DNA of 64,000 nt from Echria macrotheca (Eukaryota > Ascomycota > Sordariomycetes > Sordariales > Schizotheciaceae): NCBI GenBank assembly GCA_030411725.1, contig MU839835.1:1507906-1571905 (forward strand), given 5' to 3'. Both the position numbers and the translations under genes were made by a program. Shown here piece by piece: positions 1 through 11,565 of this stretch. Position 1 is the stretch's first letter; every line of letters begins with the position of its first letter. The notes beneath the pieces are model-generated. The model made no database searches. It saw only the letters and a program-made list of their open reading frames with translations, and was not told the DNA's origin.

Positions 1-104
1 CGACGCCGGCCAAAGATCCCCAGCGGGTTTCGCTGCAGAAGGCGTGGCTTACGGGAAAACTGGCGCAGCTTCGCACTCGGCAGTCGGGCGGCTATGTTGG
101 CTAG
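1..104 (+). CDS. 3' end of a gene entering from the left edge (partial)
   Basis: Reading from base 3 gives 33 codons without a stop up to TAG at 102-104, with residues such as VSLQKAWLTGKLAQLRTRQS that look like coding sequence rather than the T-rich DNA that follows. Composition changes abruptly after the stop, to T-runs suggesting a 3' UTR. The product cannot be identified from so short a tail. A chance open frame is the alternative. Confidence 0.35.
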   Translation, partial: TPAKDPQRVSLQKAWLTGKLAQLRTRQSGGYVG

Positions 105-3100
105 CGGGGTGGTGCGCAGCAATAAGTAGTTTTTGTTTTTGACCTTTTTTTTCTCACTTCGACACTGGTGCGGCATAGACGGTGTGTTTTTTCCATTTGG
201 CTCTCCACGAGCTTTGATGCAATACATAGATAGATCCGATCGGTGGAGGTTTTTTTTCTTCTCGTTGTTCAGGTTTTTCTGCTCGATCCCGATACAGCTG
301 GAAGGTGCTAAAGAGGGGGTAGACTCTTTTTTCCTTTCCCTTCCCAGCGCTGCATGGTCTGCATGGTATGGTACCTCTTACGGATCGGAGTCTAACGAGT
401 TCATGAGCGGGGAGATTTTGTTCTGGGCGTTTTTAAAAGGGAAGAGGAGGGGAGCATTGGTTTTTTATTGAGTGGGAGCGGTGATCCATTTGGGAAGCGA
501 AAGCTCTTCATAGACGGGGTGGTGGTCTTTTTCTCAGGCGGAGTTTGGTTTCACTCCTGCGGTGTGGCCAGACTTCGATGGCCACTGCGGAGGCTCTGGA
601 AATGGTTTCGGGGTTGGAAATTCCGGCGACGAAGGTGCAACATACCTAACTTTAGTTAGTGGTGTACGCCCTCTGCCGGGATTTGTGTGTGTGATAGCTG
701 TAAATGTATGAAGCGCGATGAATAAAAAAACAAAGAAATAAATCCAAAAATACGCGGTCGGGCGTGAAACCGGCAGCAAACGCAAATGACACTGTCAGCT
801 GGGAACAGCACAAACATACAGGGCGACAGGCTGTGTATGCCGAACTCGACACTTGATTGTATCATATCTGACTCCCCACCGGCGTCTGACCCGGCTGGCG
901 ACGCGATAGATGGGCAGAAGTCAAACGGTGGTTTGTTTGGATACCTCCTTTTCCAAGCAAACTGCGGGGCTGCGGTGGCTTGGACAACAATGTCACTGGT
1001 GTATTGTACCAGATAGATGGAGTAAGCTCACCAATCCCGGTTCTTGTTCCTTATTTACTTTCCGAGGATCGAAATGATGTTCTTTCGAGATGCAACTTAT
1101 TTGGTATTTGTATTGCAAGGAACCAGGTTTTGGTGTGAGGCAAGGGCTTCAGGTTAGGCGTCTGTCATTCCGGGAGACGTACCCATTTGCAGACAGATAC
1201 CAGTTTACCCACTCCTTGGTCAAGAAAGGGCAGATTCCATTCTTTCTGTCTCGTTTTTTTTTTCTTCATCGGGTTCTACTGTCAGTCTTGCCGACGACTC
1301 CTTATTCTCGTCCAGTATCTTAGTTGACTCGAAATAGTTTACCCAGAGGGGGGTGGGTGTTGGAACAAATTCTATTATCAGAGTGTGTACCAAATGGTTG
1401 TACAAACCCGCTTTTTCTTTTTAACCACCACCCAGCTCTCTCTGTGGGAGCTCCCTGGCAAGGCTGGATACGGTCCTTTATTTTGGGGTTGTCTAACGTG
1501 TTATCGAGGCAGGAAGGAGTCCACCGCCAGAAACATCTCCCAGCTTCAAAGTATCCCGACCTGTTAGGCCAGGCAGGAGCATCCAGACAAGAGGAAGGCA
1601 CGCATCGACCCAGGGCACTGTATTTAGCCAGCCAGATGCTCACCTCTCCTCTTCCACAGAACAAGCATCCTTACCTCAGTATTTCACATCCAAATGACAT
1701 CCCCCAAAACAGCTGGACAAGCTTGTGTGGCTCGCTCCACCACTCAGGAAAACATGGCCACCCAAGCGCGCGAGGCATCTCTTCTTTTTTCTGTTTCATG
1801 CTGCTTGGCGAGATGGGATGATCGCAGAAGGAGCAACCCGAGACTTCTAGTCTGTCTGTCTCTCCCTCTCTTTGCACGCTTGAATCTTTCTCTTCTCGAA
1901 TTGTTTTGTGTTGTTCTTTGACCATGTCCCGAAAGAAACTTGCATGAGAACACACAACACCTTGCATGGCCACACAGCGGAGAATGAAGCAGGCCTGTCA
2001 AACACACGTGCACATCGGAAATGCAGGCAGAGCATGCCGGTGCAGGTGGCAAAAACAGAGAGGAGAGGGGATCAAACGCACCTTCATCGTGTTCATCCCA
2101 GCTTTTTTGTTTCTTTGCCTTTCAGAACAGTCCCCCCACCCCGGCCAGGAACAAGAATGCCGGTGAAAGAGGGTTGTTGCATTACACAACCACATGGAGG
2201 CACACACTCACACACATACACACATGGATGACAGGCAGGTTGCTCCAGCACAGCCCTGGCTGACATACCTTATCCAAAGCAGCAGAGTGAATTTTGTTTG
2301 CTGTCTGTCACGTGGGAGAGATACACACACACACATACAGCACCCACTTCACTGCTTTGCTGCAGGTAGCCGGGAGGATGATGGGTAGGTACATGCATCG
2401 GGCGGGCGGATCTAAACAGGAGACAGGGGAGGCTGTTGGGCTGGGCACATACCTAATGAATGGCCGTTTGCCTGTCTCTGCCAGATACCTACCAGATGCG
2501 CATCATCCAGATCAGATCAGATCCGATCCGATCGGAGATGCCGGTACGTGGTTTTTCAGAAGAGTCAGAAACATTAAGTTGAGAGCAGACAGCAAGCGAG
2601 CAAGCAAGCAAGCAGCAGGAGGAGTCAGTGGTGGATCCTGGTTGGGTTTTTTGCGGTGAAGCAGCAGCAGCAACAAGAGACGAAGCGGGACGAGGACGAT
2701 GTACTGTCTTGCGGCGGCGGGCCCACGCTTCCTTTCTGAAGACTCAGAACTGAACCGCTGCCCGGGCACATTTAAAAGATGTTCTGTGTGTCTAGCTGTC
2801 TGTCTGTCTGTCTGTCCTCCTCGTCCTACTCCTCCCGGGTCCGTGGTTCTTGGTTCTTGGTTCGTCTTCTAGCTTGCGCTTCGCTTCCTCTGCTTGCTGC
2901 CGTCGTTCGTATCCAGTCTCCCGTTGTCGCTGGTCACCACCACCACCCCGCAACACTGCACACCTGTTCGTCGGGACCGATTCCTTCCATTAGGGATTTG
3001 TGTCTACTACTATTGTTGATCATCTTTGTTGCCGAGTTCGAGACTTGTTCACCCGTGTTCCCCAAGGTCCAGGTGGCGACGATATACTAGGAAAGAGGAT

Positions 3101-3310
3101 TGGGAGTAGCCGTTGTTTGGGGGGTTATATCTCCGTTTGTTGCTCGCCAATTTTTTTTCTCTCGTTGGACAGACCGACCTGGCGTGTTTGCGGTTGCCTC
3201 TATCCAGTCGATACCCTCAAGTGTCTTTGTCTTTTTTGGTTTCTTGATCCCTCTCGGGAACCTGTGATAGCGGTTCACGGCTCCCGCGTTACTTATAGTC
3301 GTCTGTAATC
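105..3310. other. Long non-coding upstream region of the CCCH zinc-finger gene
   Basis: No frame here has coding character: the open frames on both strands overlap one another and are interrupted by T-runs and microsatellites. CA-rich microsatellite runs lie near 2196-2225 and 2320-2340, GATC/GATCC-type repeats near 2513-2533, and CTGT repeats at 2799-2815. The last ~550 bases before 3311 are pyrimidine-rich (TCC, TTG, CTT), as is usual for a fungal core promoter or 5' leader. It probably holds the 3' UTR of the left-edge gene and the promoter plus long 5' UTR of the 3311 gene. Confidence 0.5.
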
Positions 3311-6300
3311 ATGGACGCAGACGAAGAAAATCGGCACAGGCCCGGTCGACTGGACACGCCGCCGTTGGACAGCACTTCTTCCTCGACTGAGCATTCTGGG
3401 GCGACATTGTCGGGTTACGATCTGGCGAGCGGTGGTGCGAGAAGAAGGCTGCATAGCACCACCCCGTCGACGGCAGACACGGAGCTGTCGGGATGGCCTA
3501 CACCTGACCTCGGAAGAGCTCAGTCGACAAACACGGGGTTGCCTGCTGATACACCAGATTCTGTCTTAACGCAGCCTGGCGGTGTCAAACGGTATTTGGA
3601 CAGTCATCAGTCCCTCGTTGCTGCCACAGGCCGGCTTTCATGTGGACCTGCGCCGGCTGAGCCCCGGATGCCCGCCGGCGCCGGCCCCGGAGCTCGTCGC
3701 TATGTACATCCGGGTCCTTCTTTCACGCCGGGCTTGCGGGCTACTTCTGCCACTCACCAACTGTTGGAAGCACAAGCCTTCACGGAAGGACATGCGGGTG
3801 TTTCGGAGTGGCGTGCTTCTTCCTCGACTGGTCAGTCATCGGGGTCAGCTGCCTTCACGCCGGCCCCGGATCCCCGCGCCGTCCCGGCGACAGTGGGGCC
3901 GGCGACATCATACTTGTCTGTTGCAGGTCACACGGCGCCACCGCCGGACCCGCGAGTGGCTTCCTCGACAAGTGAGATGGCGGCCCCGGATCTCCAGGCT
4001 TCGTTCACAACAAACAGACCACCTGCGATCCCGCGTGCTCCTTCCTCGACGGGCCAGACACCACTCAGCCCGCGGGTGACTTTTTCGATGGCTCAACCGG
4101 TGTCGACGGCTCAACCGGTATCGACGGCACAGGCTGGTTCGGCGACAGGTCCGGACGTGCGGAGTGACTCGGCTAGAGCTGTGCCCTGCGAGTTTTTTCT
4201 TCCGCAACACACGTTGGAGAGACTTTCCAGAGCGGTTGCGAAGCAGGTAGATGGTGGTTCCAACGAGTTTCCTTTCAAGGGTTACAACAAGTCCTTCGAT
4301 GTTGAGTTCTTTGGTGAGTTGAGTTATGTCTCCTATCATTTCTTCAGTGTCTGGAGACGCTCTGCTTCTAAGCAGTCGTTTTGCCCAACCTCCGTCTCTT
4401 TCAATTCTACGGCCCTGCTTTGATCTTCCCCATTTTCGAATGCAGAGTTGAACATACCCATCAACTGACTTGAACTAGGTCGCGGTGCCGATATCAACAA
4501 ACTGGACAATTACAACACCAAGACAGATGACAAGATGGTTTCCCCGCTACCTTCACACACCGGTAGGTCACTATTCACAAATCATATCTATTCCAATAAG
4601 CGTCTCTAACATCAAAACTAGCACCTACTTCTGCAGAGGCTGACGCACCGGTCGGCGAGACTAACCCCAGCCGCGCCGGGGACAGCAACTTGGTACGTAC
4701 GCCGACAGCCCCCGAGATACCCTTCGACGTCGCATATTCCAGCCGACAGAGCAGCAGCGCACAATCACTCCCGTCTAGCGCCTGCTGAACCCAGACCTGC
4801 CAGTTCATACCCAAGATATATATCCACGGGCTAACATTGACACAAACAGACCCACGGCGACCAGCCCGCTGAGAAGACGGCTACGCCGACCGGCACCAAC
4901 CCGCGCGAGCGACGGGGTAGTACCTCGTCGTCGGGATCCATCGATCCCCAAGCGCCCGCGTTCGTGCCCTCCGGCAAGCCTCCTGCTTTTTCCTCGGCGC
5001 TGCCTCCATCCTCAGCTTCCTACAACAATCAACCCTTCTTCCCTTCCGGCGTGCCTCCTTCTTCTCCTTCCTTTATCACCTCCCTAGGAGACTACCTCGC
5101 CAAACCCCCTCCCCATCACCAAGTCCCCCCAACCAGCACAACCCTCTCCCCACCACCACCTCCTCCTTCAGGTGCCCCCTACTTCCGCGGCCCAACAGCA
5201 CAACAAATCCAAACCCGCTTCAACGCCCACCTCACCTCCTCATCCGCCGCAGAATTCGCCCGCACAGAAACCTGGTTCCACTCTCTCTCCCCAGAAACCC
5301 AATCCCACCCCTCCAACCGCGCAACACTAGCACACGCCTTCCAGACCGCCGAGCGCAACGCCGCCATAAATCTGGGGCTCGTCGACCGCGACGCCGCGAT
5401 CCTCCGGAGCGAGAACGTGCTCCCCGAGCACGGCGGGCGCGGAGTCCCGCCGTTTCATACGTACTTGCTGAGAAGGGGGAATGGGACCTATACGAGGCTG
5501 ATCCCGGCGGATATGTTGCCGCCGCTGGTGGGGATTCCGGCGTCGCAGGGGGATGCGGAGGGGTGCTGGGTTTGTGAGGTGCCGCCTGTGGCTAGGGGGG
5601 ATGGGGTTTGGGTTTATGATCAGGCTGTTCAGTTTGCGGTAAGTGTTTCTTTTCTGGAGGGGGGTGGTTGTTGTTGTTGGGGGGTTGGTAGGGAGAGGGC
5701 TGATAGTAGTTAACAACAAACAGTCTGAGCCGGGAACGGGTAGGAATACACTCAGCAAGGAGGATGCACAGGTATGTCTTTTCCCCTCCCCCTTCCTTCC
5801 CCCTTCCATTCTGGAACAGTTTTCAGAATGGAAAAGGATTTCCTTTGTTCTTTTCTAACCGTTCTTCTTCCTTTTCTCCCTTTCCGACAAAAACAGTGGA
5901 TATCTAACTACTTCTACCCACCTGGTGGTGGTGGTGTTGACCAACAAAAGGCGCGCATCGACGAGATTGTTGCAAAGGCTCCCCCACCGTCGTCTGTCCA
6001 TTCCACCTCATCACCTACATCCCCGAACGTATCCACCACCACGACCAACAATGCCGAAGATGGAGAAGGTGGAGGGTTATCGACGATGACAAGAAGTACA
6101 ATAACGACACGCCCTCCGAAGCGCGCAAAGGTGTACTGTGACAAGTGGGTGCACGAGGGGACCTGCGCCTTCGCACAGCAGGGATGCAAATATCGTCATG
6201 AGATGCCGCTCGATACTGCTACGCAGCATAATCTGGGTCTGTTTCATGGGTTGCCGGCTTGGTGGAAGCGGAGGCAGGCTGAGTTGGCTAGGCAGACTTT

Positions 6301-6953
6301 AAGGGCTGCTGCTGCGGGTGGTAGTGGGACGACGACGGCGGCGGTGGCGGCGGGGAGAGGTGCTGGTGGTGGTGGTGGTAGTGGTGGTGAGGTAAGGGCG
6401 TTGCCGCTGAGTCCGGGGCAGCAGACGACAACACTAGGTATGGGCCAGGGACAGGGACAGGGACAGCAGATGAGGGGACGGGGATTGATTGGGAGCAGCG
6501 GTGGGACCTTGATGATGGGGTCGGGATCGGGATCGGGAGAAGGTTTGGGGGGAGTAGGTGGAGGAGGAGGAGGAGCCCTGGGAGGATGGGGAGGTGGAGG
6601 TGGTGGAAGTGGTGGGAGTAGTTCGCTCAACTGGCGGGCTGGGAGTCGGCCTATCGGACCTGCTGGTACCTTTTGACCCCTCCTTTTTTTTTCTGTTGAG
6701 ACATGATGATGCTAACGTTTTGGTTGGGAATATAGGCCGCACTTCTTCCTCGACGTTCGGACCGATCGGACCGCCGCCGGGTCACGGCGGCTATGGCTAT
6801 GGGGGCATACATGAACAAGGACGAGGACAGGGTCAGGGACAGGGACAGGGACAGAACGTTCGCCGCGGATCACCGCTGGCCACCGCCATCATGTCTCCGC
6901 CTTCTCTCGAGTCGGTCGTCGAGGAGAAATCGGAAAAGGATGGGAGCATTTAG
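3311..6953 (+). CDS. CCCH-type zinc-finger protein, low-complexity, seven exons
   Basis: Inferred exons are 3311-4313, 4479-4562, 4622-4692, 4850-5638, 5724-5771, 5897-6665 and 6736-6953, which join in frame to 993 codons. Residues 1-360 are disordered and rich in Ser/Thr/Pro with SST and AQPVSTAQ-like repeats. A globular, better conserved-looking part follows at about residues 440-600, containing LGLVDRDAAILRSENVLPEH. One CCCH finger lies at about 746-769, spaced C-x8-C-x6-C-x3-H (CDKWVHEGTC then GCKYRHE). The C-terminus is Gly-rich with (GQ)n runs. A single CCCH finger suggests RNA or protein binding in the nucleus or cytoplasm; the actual role is unknown. The ATG at 3311 is the first in frame after the pyrimidine-rich leader. 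Intron positions are well supported because each junction restores frame; the exact ends of the short exon 3 are least certain. Confidence 0.8.
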
Positions 6954-7990
6954 ATGGAAGATGGAGCGTACTGTGGAATATGTTGCACACATACACATAC
7001 ATACCTCCATTATGGGGGGTTGAGAGGTTTAAACGGGGGAAGGAAGGAAAGGGGCTTCAGAGTATTTGTTATAACCTGCCTGCCTGCCTGGTTCGGGCCT
7101 GTGTTTTCTTTTTGTTTTTTTAGAGAGAGAGAGAGAGAGGGGTGGGTGGGACGTTAAAAAGGAAGGGAATGAGAGGGCTGGGAAAGAGAAAATAGAATGG
7201 GCTGGGTTGAGGCAGGAAAACCCTCTCAAAGATATCCGCTGCGATGATATTGGGTGGTGGGATAGATAAAGATACCATGTTTTTGTAGTTCTGGTGTTTT
7301 TTCTTTTTTCTGTGTTTGTTTTATTTTATTTTGATGCTGCTTCTTCATGTAGGTGTGTATGTTAGTTTGTGTTTTTCGGCCAAAGGGGTTTAATTGAGTT
7401 TGGTGTCTTCCCGTGTTCTGGCGGTAACGAGACACGTGTCTGACATGGCAGAGGCATGGCGCTGATTGTGAGGACACAGGTGACTGATCATGAAGAAAGT
7501 GTGTTGACTTTGGTCTTGAGGCCCCTCTGAGGAATTATTTACACGCCTACCTACTGGGAGCCTATGGTGGCATTTTCAAATTTGCTACTGATGTGCTGTG
7601 TGTGTCTGAGAGAGCGAAGAGCAAATAGATTGAAGTCCTTTCTGAGTCAAATGGCAGGACATGTTTGGTTCTGGATTGGCGGGTTAATGACTCGAATACC
7701 TTAGTGAGGTGTCTATCTGGGAGGAAGAGAACAAGCATGACCAGTTTCCAAGGAGAGTTTCCATGAACATGGCACGCCAGAGGAACGAAAGCTCTGAATT
7801 TGTCTTGCCAAAGTGGTAATATACTCCTGGTGACTAGCTCTGGTTTGGGTAGTCAACCACACAACCGGTAACAAATTAAGATGTCTCATCTCATCACCGA
7901 TACACTGTTGGTACCCGATTCTCCCTATATATTTCCCACCTGGCCGCGGCCTTGCAAAGTCGATAAACTCAATGACAACAAGCTATATAC
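6954..7990. other. 3' region of the CCCH gene, no gene seen
   Basis: T-rich 3' UTR-like sequence with a GA run at 7121-7140 and a T-rich patch at 7290-7335. No open frame with coding character and no RNA gene was recognised. Confidence 0.5.
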
Positions 7991-8380
7991 CTACTCAATT
8001 ATTGACGGCCCGGCCAAGGGCGCCATCTTGTCGCTCATGGTGCTACCGTACCAAATGTGACGCCCCCGTTCGTGCCAGACCTGCCTTTCTTCCAAGTGGA
8101 AGTCAATAACAGCAATCTCACCACACACATCCCATGACCCGTGGGATGCTTCGGATCGCCAAGTCTTTGACAACATGAAGCGCTTCGATGATGCGGACTC
8201 ACATCCGGAGCTTCTAAGACTGTGGCTAATACCCAGGCCGAGCGACAGCAGCGTCAGCGCGAACCAGATCACCCGAAGGCGGTGCTTCTCTTTCAGAGGA
8301 TATGGAGGGCCAAACGAGTGCGGCGGGATCTGCGGAACTCTCGCCGGCAGCTCCTCGATGAGCTCTACAGCGGCGGGCAT
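7991..8380 (-). CDS. Possible small protein with one membrane segment
   Basis: An ATG at 8380 opens 129 codons to a stop at 7991. The frame has a Pro-rich N-terminus, one hydrophobic stretch (VIWFALTLLSLGLGISHSL, residues ~36-54) preceded by basic residues, then a polar C-terminus with His, Trp and Arg residues. I recognise no family. Overlapping open frames run on the opposite strand, and possible splice sites within the frame could give a different product. It may be a small lineage-specific gene or chance. Confidence 0.25.
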   Translation of the reverse strand: MPAAVELIEELPARVPQIPPHSFGPPYPLKEKHRLRVIWFALTLLSLGLGISHSLRSSGCESASSKRFMLSKTWRSEASHGSWDVCGEIAVIDFHLEERQVWHERGRHIWYGSTMSDKMAPLAGPSIIE

Positions 8381-8728
8381 AGCCTGGATGCAGCCCAAAG
8401 ATCAGCGCGCGCGCTACCTCTGCTCCTGGCTGCTCACATGTACCATTCCACCAACCCTTCGTTCTCTGTTTAATGCGGATAGTCTGGACCCAACGCATTT
8501 GTTTGTATATATTGCTCGTTTTACGAATTTCGGTGGACACCGAATCTTTTCCACTTTCCTTCTTCATCTACGTGAGGGTACAGTACTGTTCAAACGGGTG
8601 TGCTGCACAGCATCGCAGATACAACTTTGTGTTGGTGCCTTAGGCCCCACACCACCATATCTTCCATCCTGGACCTTCCAGCGTTTTCCACCTTCACCTT
8701 CACACACGACCATAGACCAGATAGATCT

Positions 8729-9385
8729 ATGGATCAGTTTCACCCACACACCCCCATTAAGGACTCTGCTAATGAGGAGTTCTTTGACGCCACCAAGTTG
8801 GAAGAAATCGACTCGGAAGCACCTATTCCTCAGAGCAAAAGCCTCTTTTCAGAACGGCCTGATGAACTCCCAATCTCAACAACACTTTGTCTCTCGGTGA
8901 AGTAGCGCTGACCAATGCTGTGCTTACCTTAGAGATGCAGTCGCTCATCTCCCTGCCTAAACTTAGGCCGAGGCCTGTTTCCAAGGTTTCGCTGGAGCAC
9001 AACACAGACCCGCATCATCTCCAGGCTTCAGGTCGTCACCATGGCCGAATAACCCGCCTTGGAAGACGAAGAGGGTTCAGCCGAGGATATCAACCACCCC
9101 GTCTTAACCATCCGCGACAAACAAAGGAGCCTCGTACGCCCCGAGCTCTCTCATTTTCCGTCCCTCTGGCCTTGCCGGCGGCTGGCCCGGGAACAAGTTG
9201 AGCAGCCTACCTCTAAACCTCCGGCCCTGACGGCCAGAATTGAAGAGCTCAACTCTCACGTTGACAACTCCCTACGGTCTCGCGGCATGTGGGTTCACCA
9301 AGAAAGCTCTGGACGTGAAGACAAGGGATGGACCAAGCGACATACAGCTAGGGTTATACCCAAATCAAGGAGCGTATCCGCGTAA
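8729..9385 (+). pseudogene. Candidate frameshifted or decayed coding sequence
   Basis: From ATG 8729 a frame of strongly coding character (acidic, with EEFFDATKLEEIDSEAP) runs to a stop at 8903-8905. Just before that stop, the +1 frame continues with similar character (LGEVALTNAVLTLEMQSL). From about 9065 a third frame continues (EDEEGSAEDINHPVLTIRD) to a stop at 9383-9385. Three abutting coding-like frames suggest either two single-base frameshifts (decay or sequencing error) or unrecognised short introns. A 36-nt GT-AG interval at 8897-8932 is shorter than the other introns here. No family recognised; it may also be a lineage-specific gene. Confidence 0.3.
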
Positions 9386-10142
9386 TTCCCTGGAAAAGAA
9401 AAAAGGAGAACCCACCAGGCTTCCCTGGGGACAAAGGCAGATCCCCCCGCGTCCCGAGCAAGCAAAACAACTCAAGCCGCGCCCCGTTGCTGTCGAGATG
9501 TAGAACAAACCCGGGGTGGCAGATGAAGGAAAAAATTGCCACCGGCGGTTTTAGTCTCACTTTTATTATCGATGCCCTTCTTCTTTGCTGTAATTGACAC
9601 GATAAAGGCGCCTTGCCACCGGTCCGACGTCGATATATACCAACCCCCCCCCCCCCCCCCCCCCTCTTCTCGGATATTTGTTGACAAGTATTCACCGATG
9701 AGGAAAAAAGACTTGGTCATTTCCCGGCAGCGAAAACAAGTCGACCGACCGACCGACCACTCAGTACGGGAGGACACGGAATGGTACCTCTCTTCTTTTC
9801 GTTTACAAGAACTTCCCCTGGGAATTTAACAGATATCGGGAGGTACCTAGATAGTTTGTGAGGTCCAAACCCAGTCGTCCAGTAACCCTTGGGTGCCATT
9901 AGTGCCGTTGGTGCCGCTGAGTAACTGAATGGACGCGAGATCGCGCGCGTCCAATCGTTCATCTCGAGGCCTGTGTAATAATCAATAGGCCCGCTGCGTT
10001 TCCCTGTAGCAGTATATCCTTCCTGGCATGCGGAAGAAGAAGAAGATTATGTATTGGGATCACTAACAAATTTGTGTAAGGAAGGATTGTGTGAGATTTG
10101 ATAGATATGGCTACTTTGGCGCGGACACGAATATCAAATATT
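9386..10142. other. Intergenic, no gene seen
   Basis: Contains a pure C21 tract (9644-9664), a short GACC repeat near 9741-9758, and the 5' flank of the tRNA gene. No convincing open frame. Confidence 0.45.
9644..9664. repeat. Poly-C tract (C21)
   Basis: An uninterrupted run of 21 C. Such homopolymers are prone to length error in sequencing and to slippage. Confidence 0.9.
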
Positions 10143-10247
10143 TCTCTGGTAGTATAGTGGTCAGTATGTGAGCTTGTCAAGCTGGGCTTTCTAGTAAAAA
10201 GTCCCCTGACTTCGCTCGAGACCCGGGTTCAATTCCCGGCCGGAGAG
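10143..10247 (+). tRNA. tRNA-Asp (GTC) with a 33-nt intron
   Basis: The acceptor stem TCTCTGG (10143-10149) pairs with CCGGAGA (10240-10246), with G10247 as discriminator. The D-arm contains TAGTATAGTGGTCAGTA. The anticodon stem TGAGC (10169-10173) pairs with GCTCG (10214-10218) across an anticodon loop with GTC at 10176-10178. The T-arm is CCGGGTTCAATTCCCGG, with a good B box. The intron at 10180-10212 lies one base 3' of the anticodon, the canonical position 37/38. It contains TGAC, which can pair with GTCA of the anticodon loop, as the splicing endonuclease substrate requires. Without the intron the anticodon stem cannot close properly. This tRNA supplies Asp codons GAC and GAT. Confidence 0.92.
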
Positions 10248-10254
10248 TAACATG

Positions 10255-10263
10255 TTTTTTTTT
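10255..10263 (+). terminator. RNA polymerase III terminator of tRNA-Asp
   Basis: A run of nine T begins eight bases after the tRNA 3' end, the standard pol III stop signal. Confidence 0.85.
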
Positions 10264-10815
10264 GGTTAATTTTGCAATTCCGGTTTTTTTTTACTCTCTC
10301 TGGGTGTCATGGTAATGCTTCTGTTGTCGGTGGCGCTATTCTGAATGGTGCAAAGAGTGTTTGTTTTTTCTTGACCGCAGTAGTTACATTCTTGTGGTGC
10401 CTAGAAAACCTTGTCAAACGACAAGTTGGTCATGAGTACTTTTTCCGGCCTCGGAATTTGCTGGATACAATGTGACTGCAACCTTTCTTTTATTTTGCAG
10501 GTGATACGCGCAGGAGACTAGGTTCCCTCGATGTTGAGTATGCGAAGTCCTCGACGAATGTTCAGAATGTTGAACCAGACAGCACCAACACAATAGGTTA
10601 GCAACTCTCCCTCCCTCCCTCAATGCGCGTAGCCTCTCCACCCCCCCGGAAAACCCGTCTCGACCCTGTGATCCTCGACTACTAACCCGAGCAGGACCGT
10701 GTGCGCAAACCAGCACTTGCTTGCACGAGGTAGGTACTTGAAGCCCTCGGACTCAGAGGGGTATATATATATATCTACACATCCCCCTTTCCCTGCATCA
10801 CCACAGTACCAGCCA
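10264..10815. other. Intergenic between tRNA-Asp and the DUF4202 gene
   Basis: No coding frame. A TA run (TATATATATAT) lies near 10762-10772, just past the 3' end of the DUF4202 gene, in its probable 3' UTR. Confidence 0.45.
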
Positions 10816-11565
10816 TCAAGCCGCATCCCCCTCCTCCAAAGCCCTCTTCACAAGCGCCCCAGCCCTTTCACTCAACTCGAGCCTCAAAGCCAAAGCCCTC
10901 CCCTGGACGCTCATCTTCCCCCACGTCTTCCTCAAAATCCCCACAATCTTATCCTCATCCACATCCTCCCTCCTCTCAAAATCCTCAAACTGATCATCCA
11001 AAAACACAAGACACGCGACATCCTCGAGAACCTGCACTTCTCTCCCTTCATCTTCCTCGCCCCCCTTCCCCAACCCCTCCTTCCGAATCAACCTCGCCAC
11101 TTTGTCAATCACATCCCTCCCCAGCGGCGGATTTATTCCCTCTAGAAGCGAACCAACCTCCTCAGCAGCTCGGGCTTTCAGTCTCGCCCGCCAGGTGAGA
11201 TATCCCCCCCTAGTGGGCGGGTACGTCGATCTGGGTATCTCCCAACTAAAACCCCACCTGTCAACATGGCCACCTCCAGCCGGCAGAGAGGAAAGACCAA
11301 AAAAAAAGGGAAGGGGGGGGGGGGGGACAAACCGGCGGAAATGCTGCGCGCGACAGGCGAGTTGCAGCGCGGGCGAGGCGTCAGGACACCGAACGGCTAG
11401 CCACCTCGACATTTTACGGGCGTAGTCGAGTTCGAATGGGACTTTGTCGTCGGACGACGAGGGACGCGGGTCTTGGGCGTGGGCTGCGTCGATGAGGGAT
11501 AGCGCTGTGGTGTAGTTTTCGGGGAGGGCGGGGAGGGTTGTTGTTGTTGTTGTTGGGGTGTCCAT
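10816..11565 (-). CDS. DUF4202 family protein
   Basis: Two exons, 11565-11333 and 11245-10816, give 220 aa. The 87-nt intron is a multiple of three and free of stops, so an unspliced reading would insert 29 Pro/Phe/Gly-rich residues. Splicing restores the family motif AQHFRRWEIPRSTYP. Other family hallmarks are ALSLIDAAHAQDP near the N-terminus, FELDYARKMSRWL, YLTWRARLK and VLEDVACLVFLDDQFEDF. DUF4202 proteins are small soluble proteins of fungi and bacteria, sometimes mis-annotated as glutamyl-tRNA synthetase; several conserved His and Asp residues (AHAQDP, QHFRR, ED...DD) suggest a metal-dependent enzyme related to HD-type folds, but this is inference. The start is preceded by an A/T-rich leader. 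Confidence 0.85.
   Translation of the reverse strand: MDTPTTTTTTLPALPENYTTALSLIDAAHAQDPRPSSSDDKVPFELDYARKMSRWLAVRCPDASPALQLACRAQHFRRFVPPPPLPFFFGLSSLPAGGGHVDRWGFSWEIPRSTYPPTRGGYLTWRARLKARAAEEVGSLLEGINPPLGRDVIDKVARLIRKEGLGKGGEEDEGREVQVLEDVACLVFLDDQFEDFERREDVDEDKIVGILRKTWGKMSVQGRALALRLELSERAGALVKRALEEGDAA

Noticed and set aside
8175..8900. 241-codon plus-strand frame
   Set aside because: Composition is not coding-like and it overlaps two better candidates in other frames.
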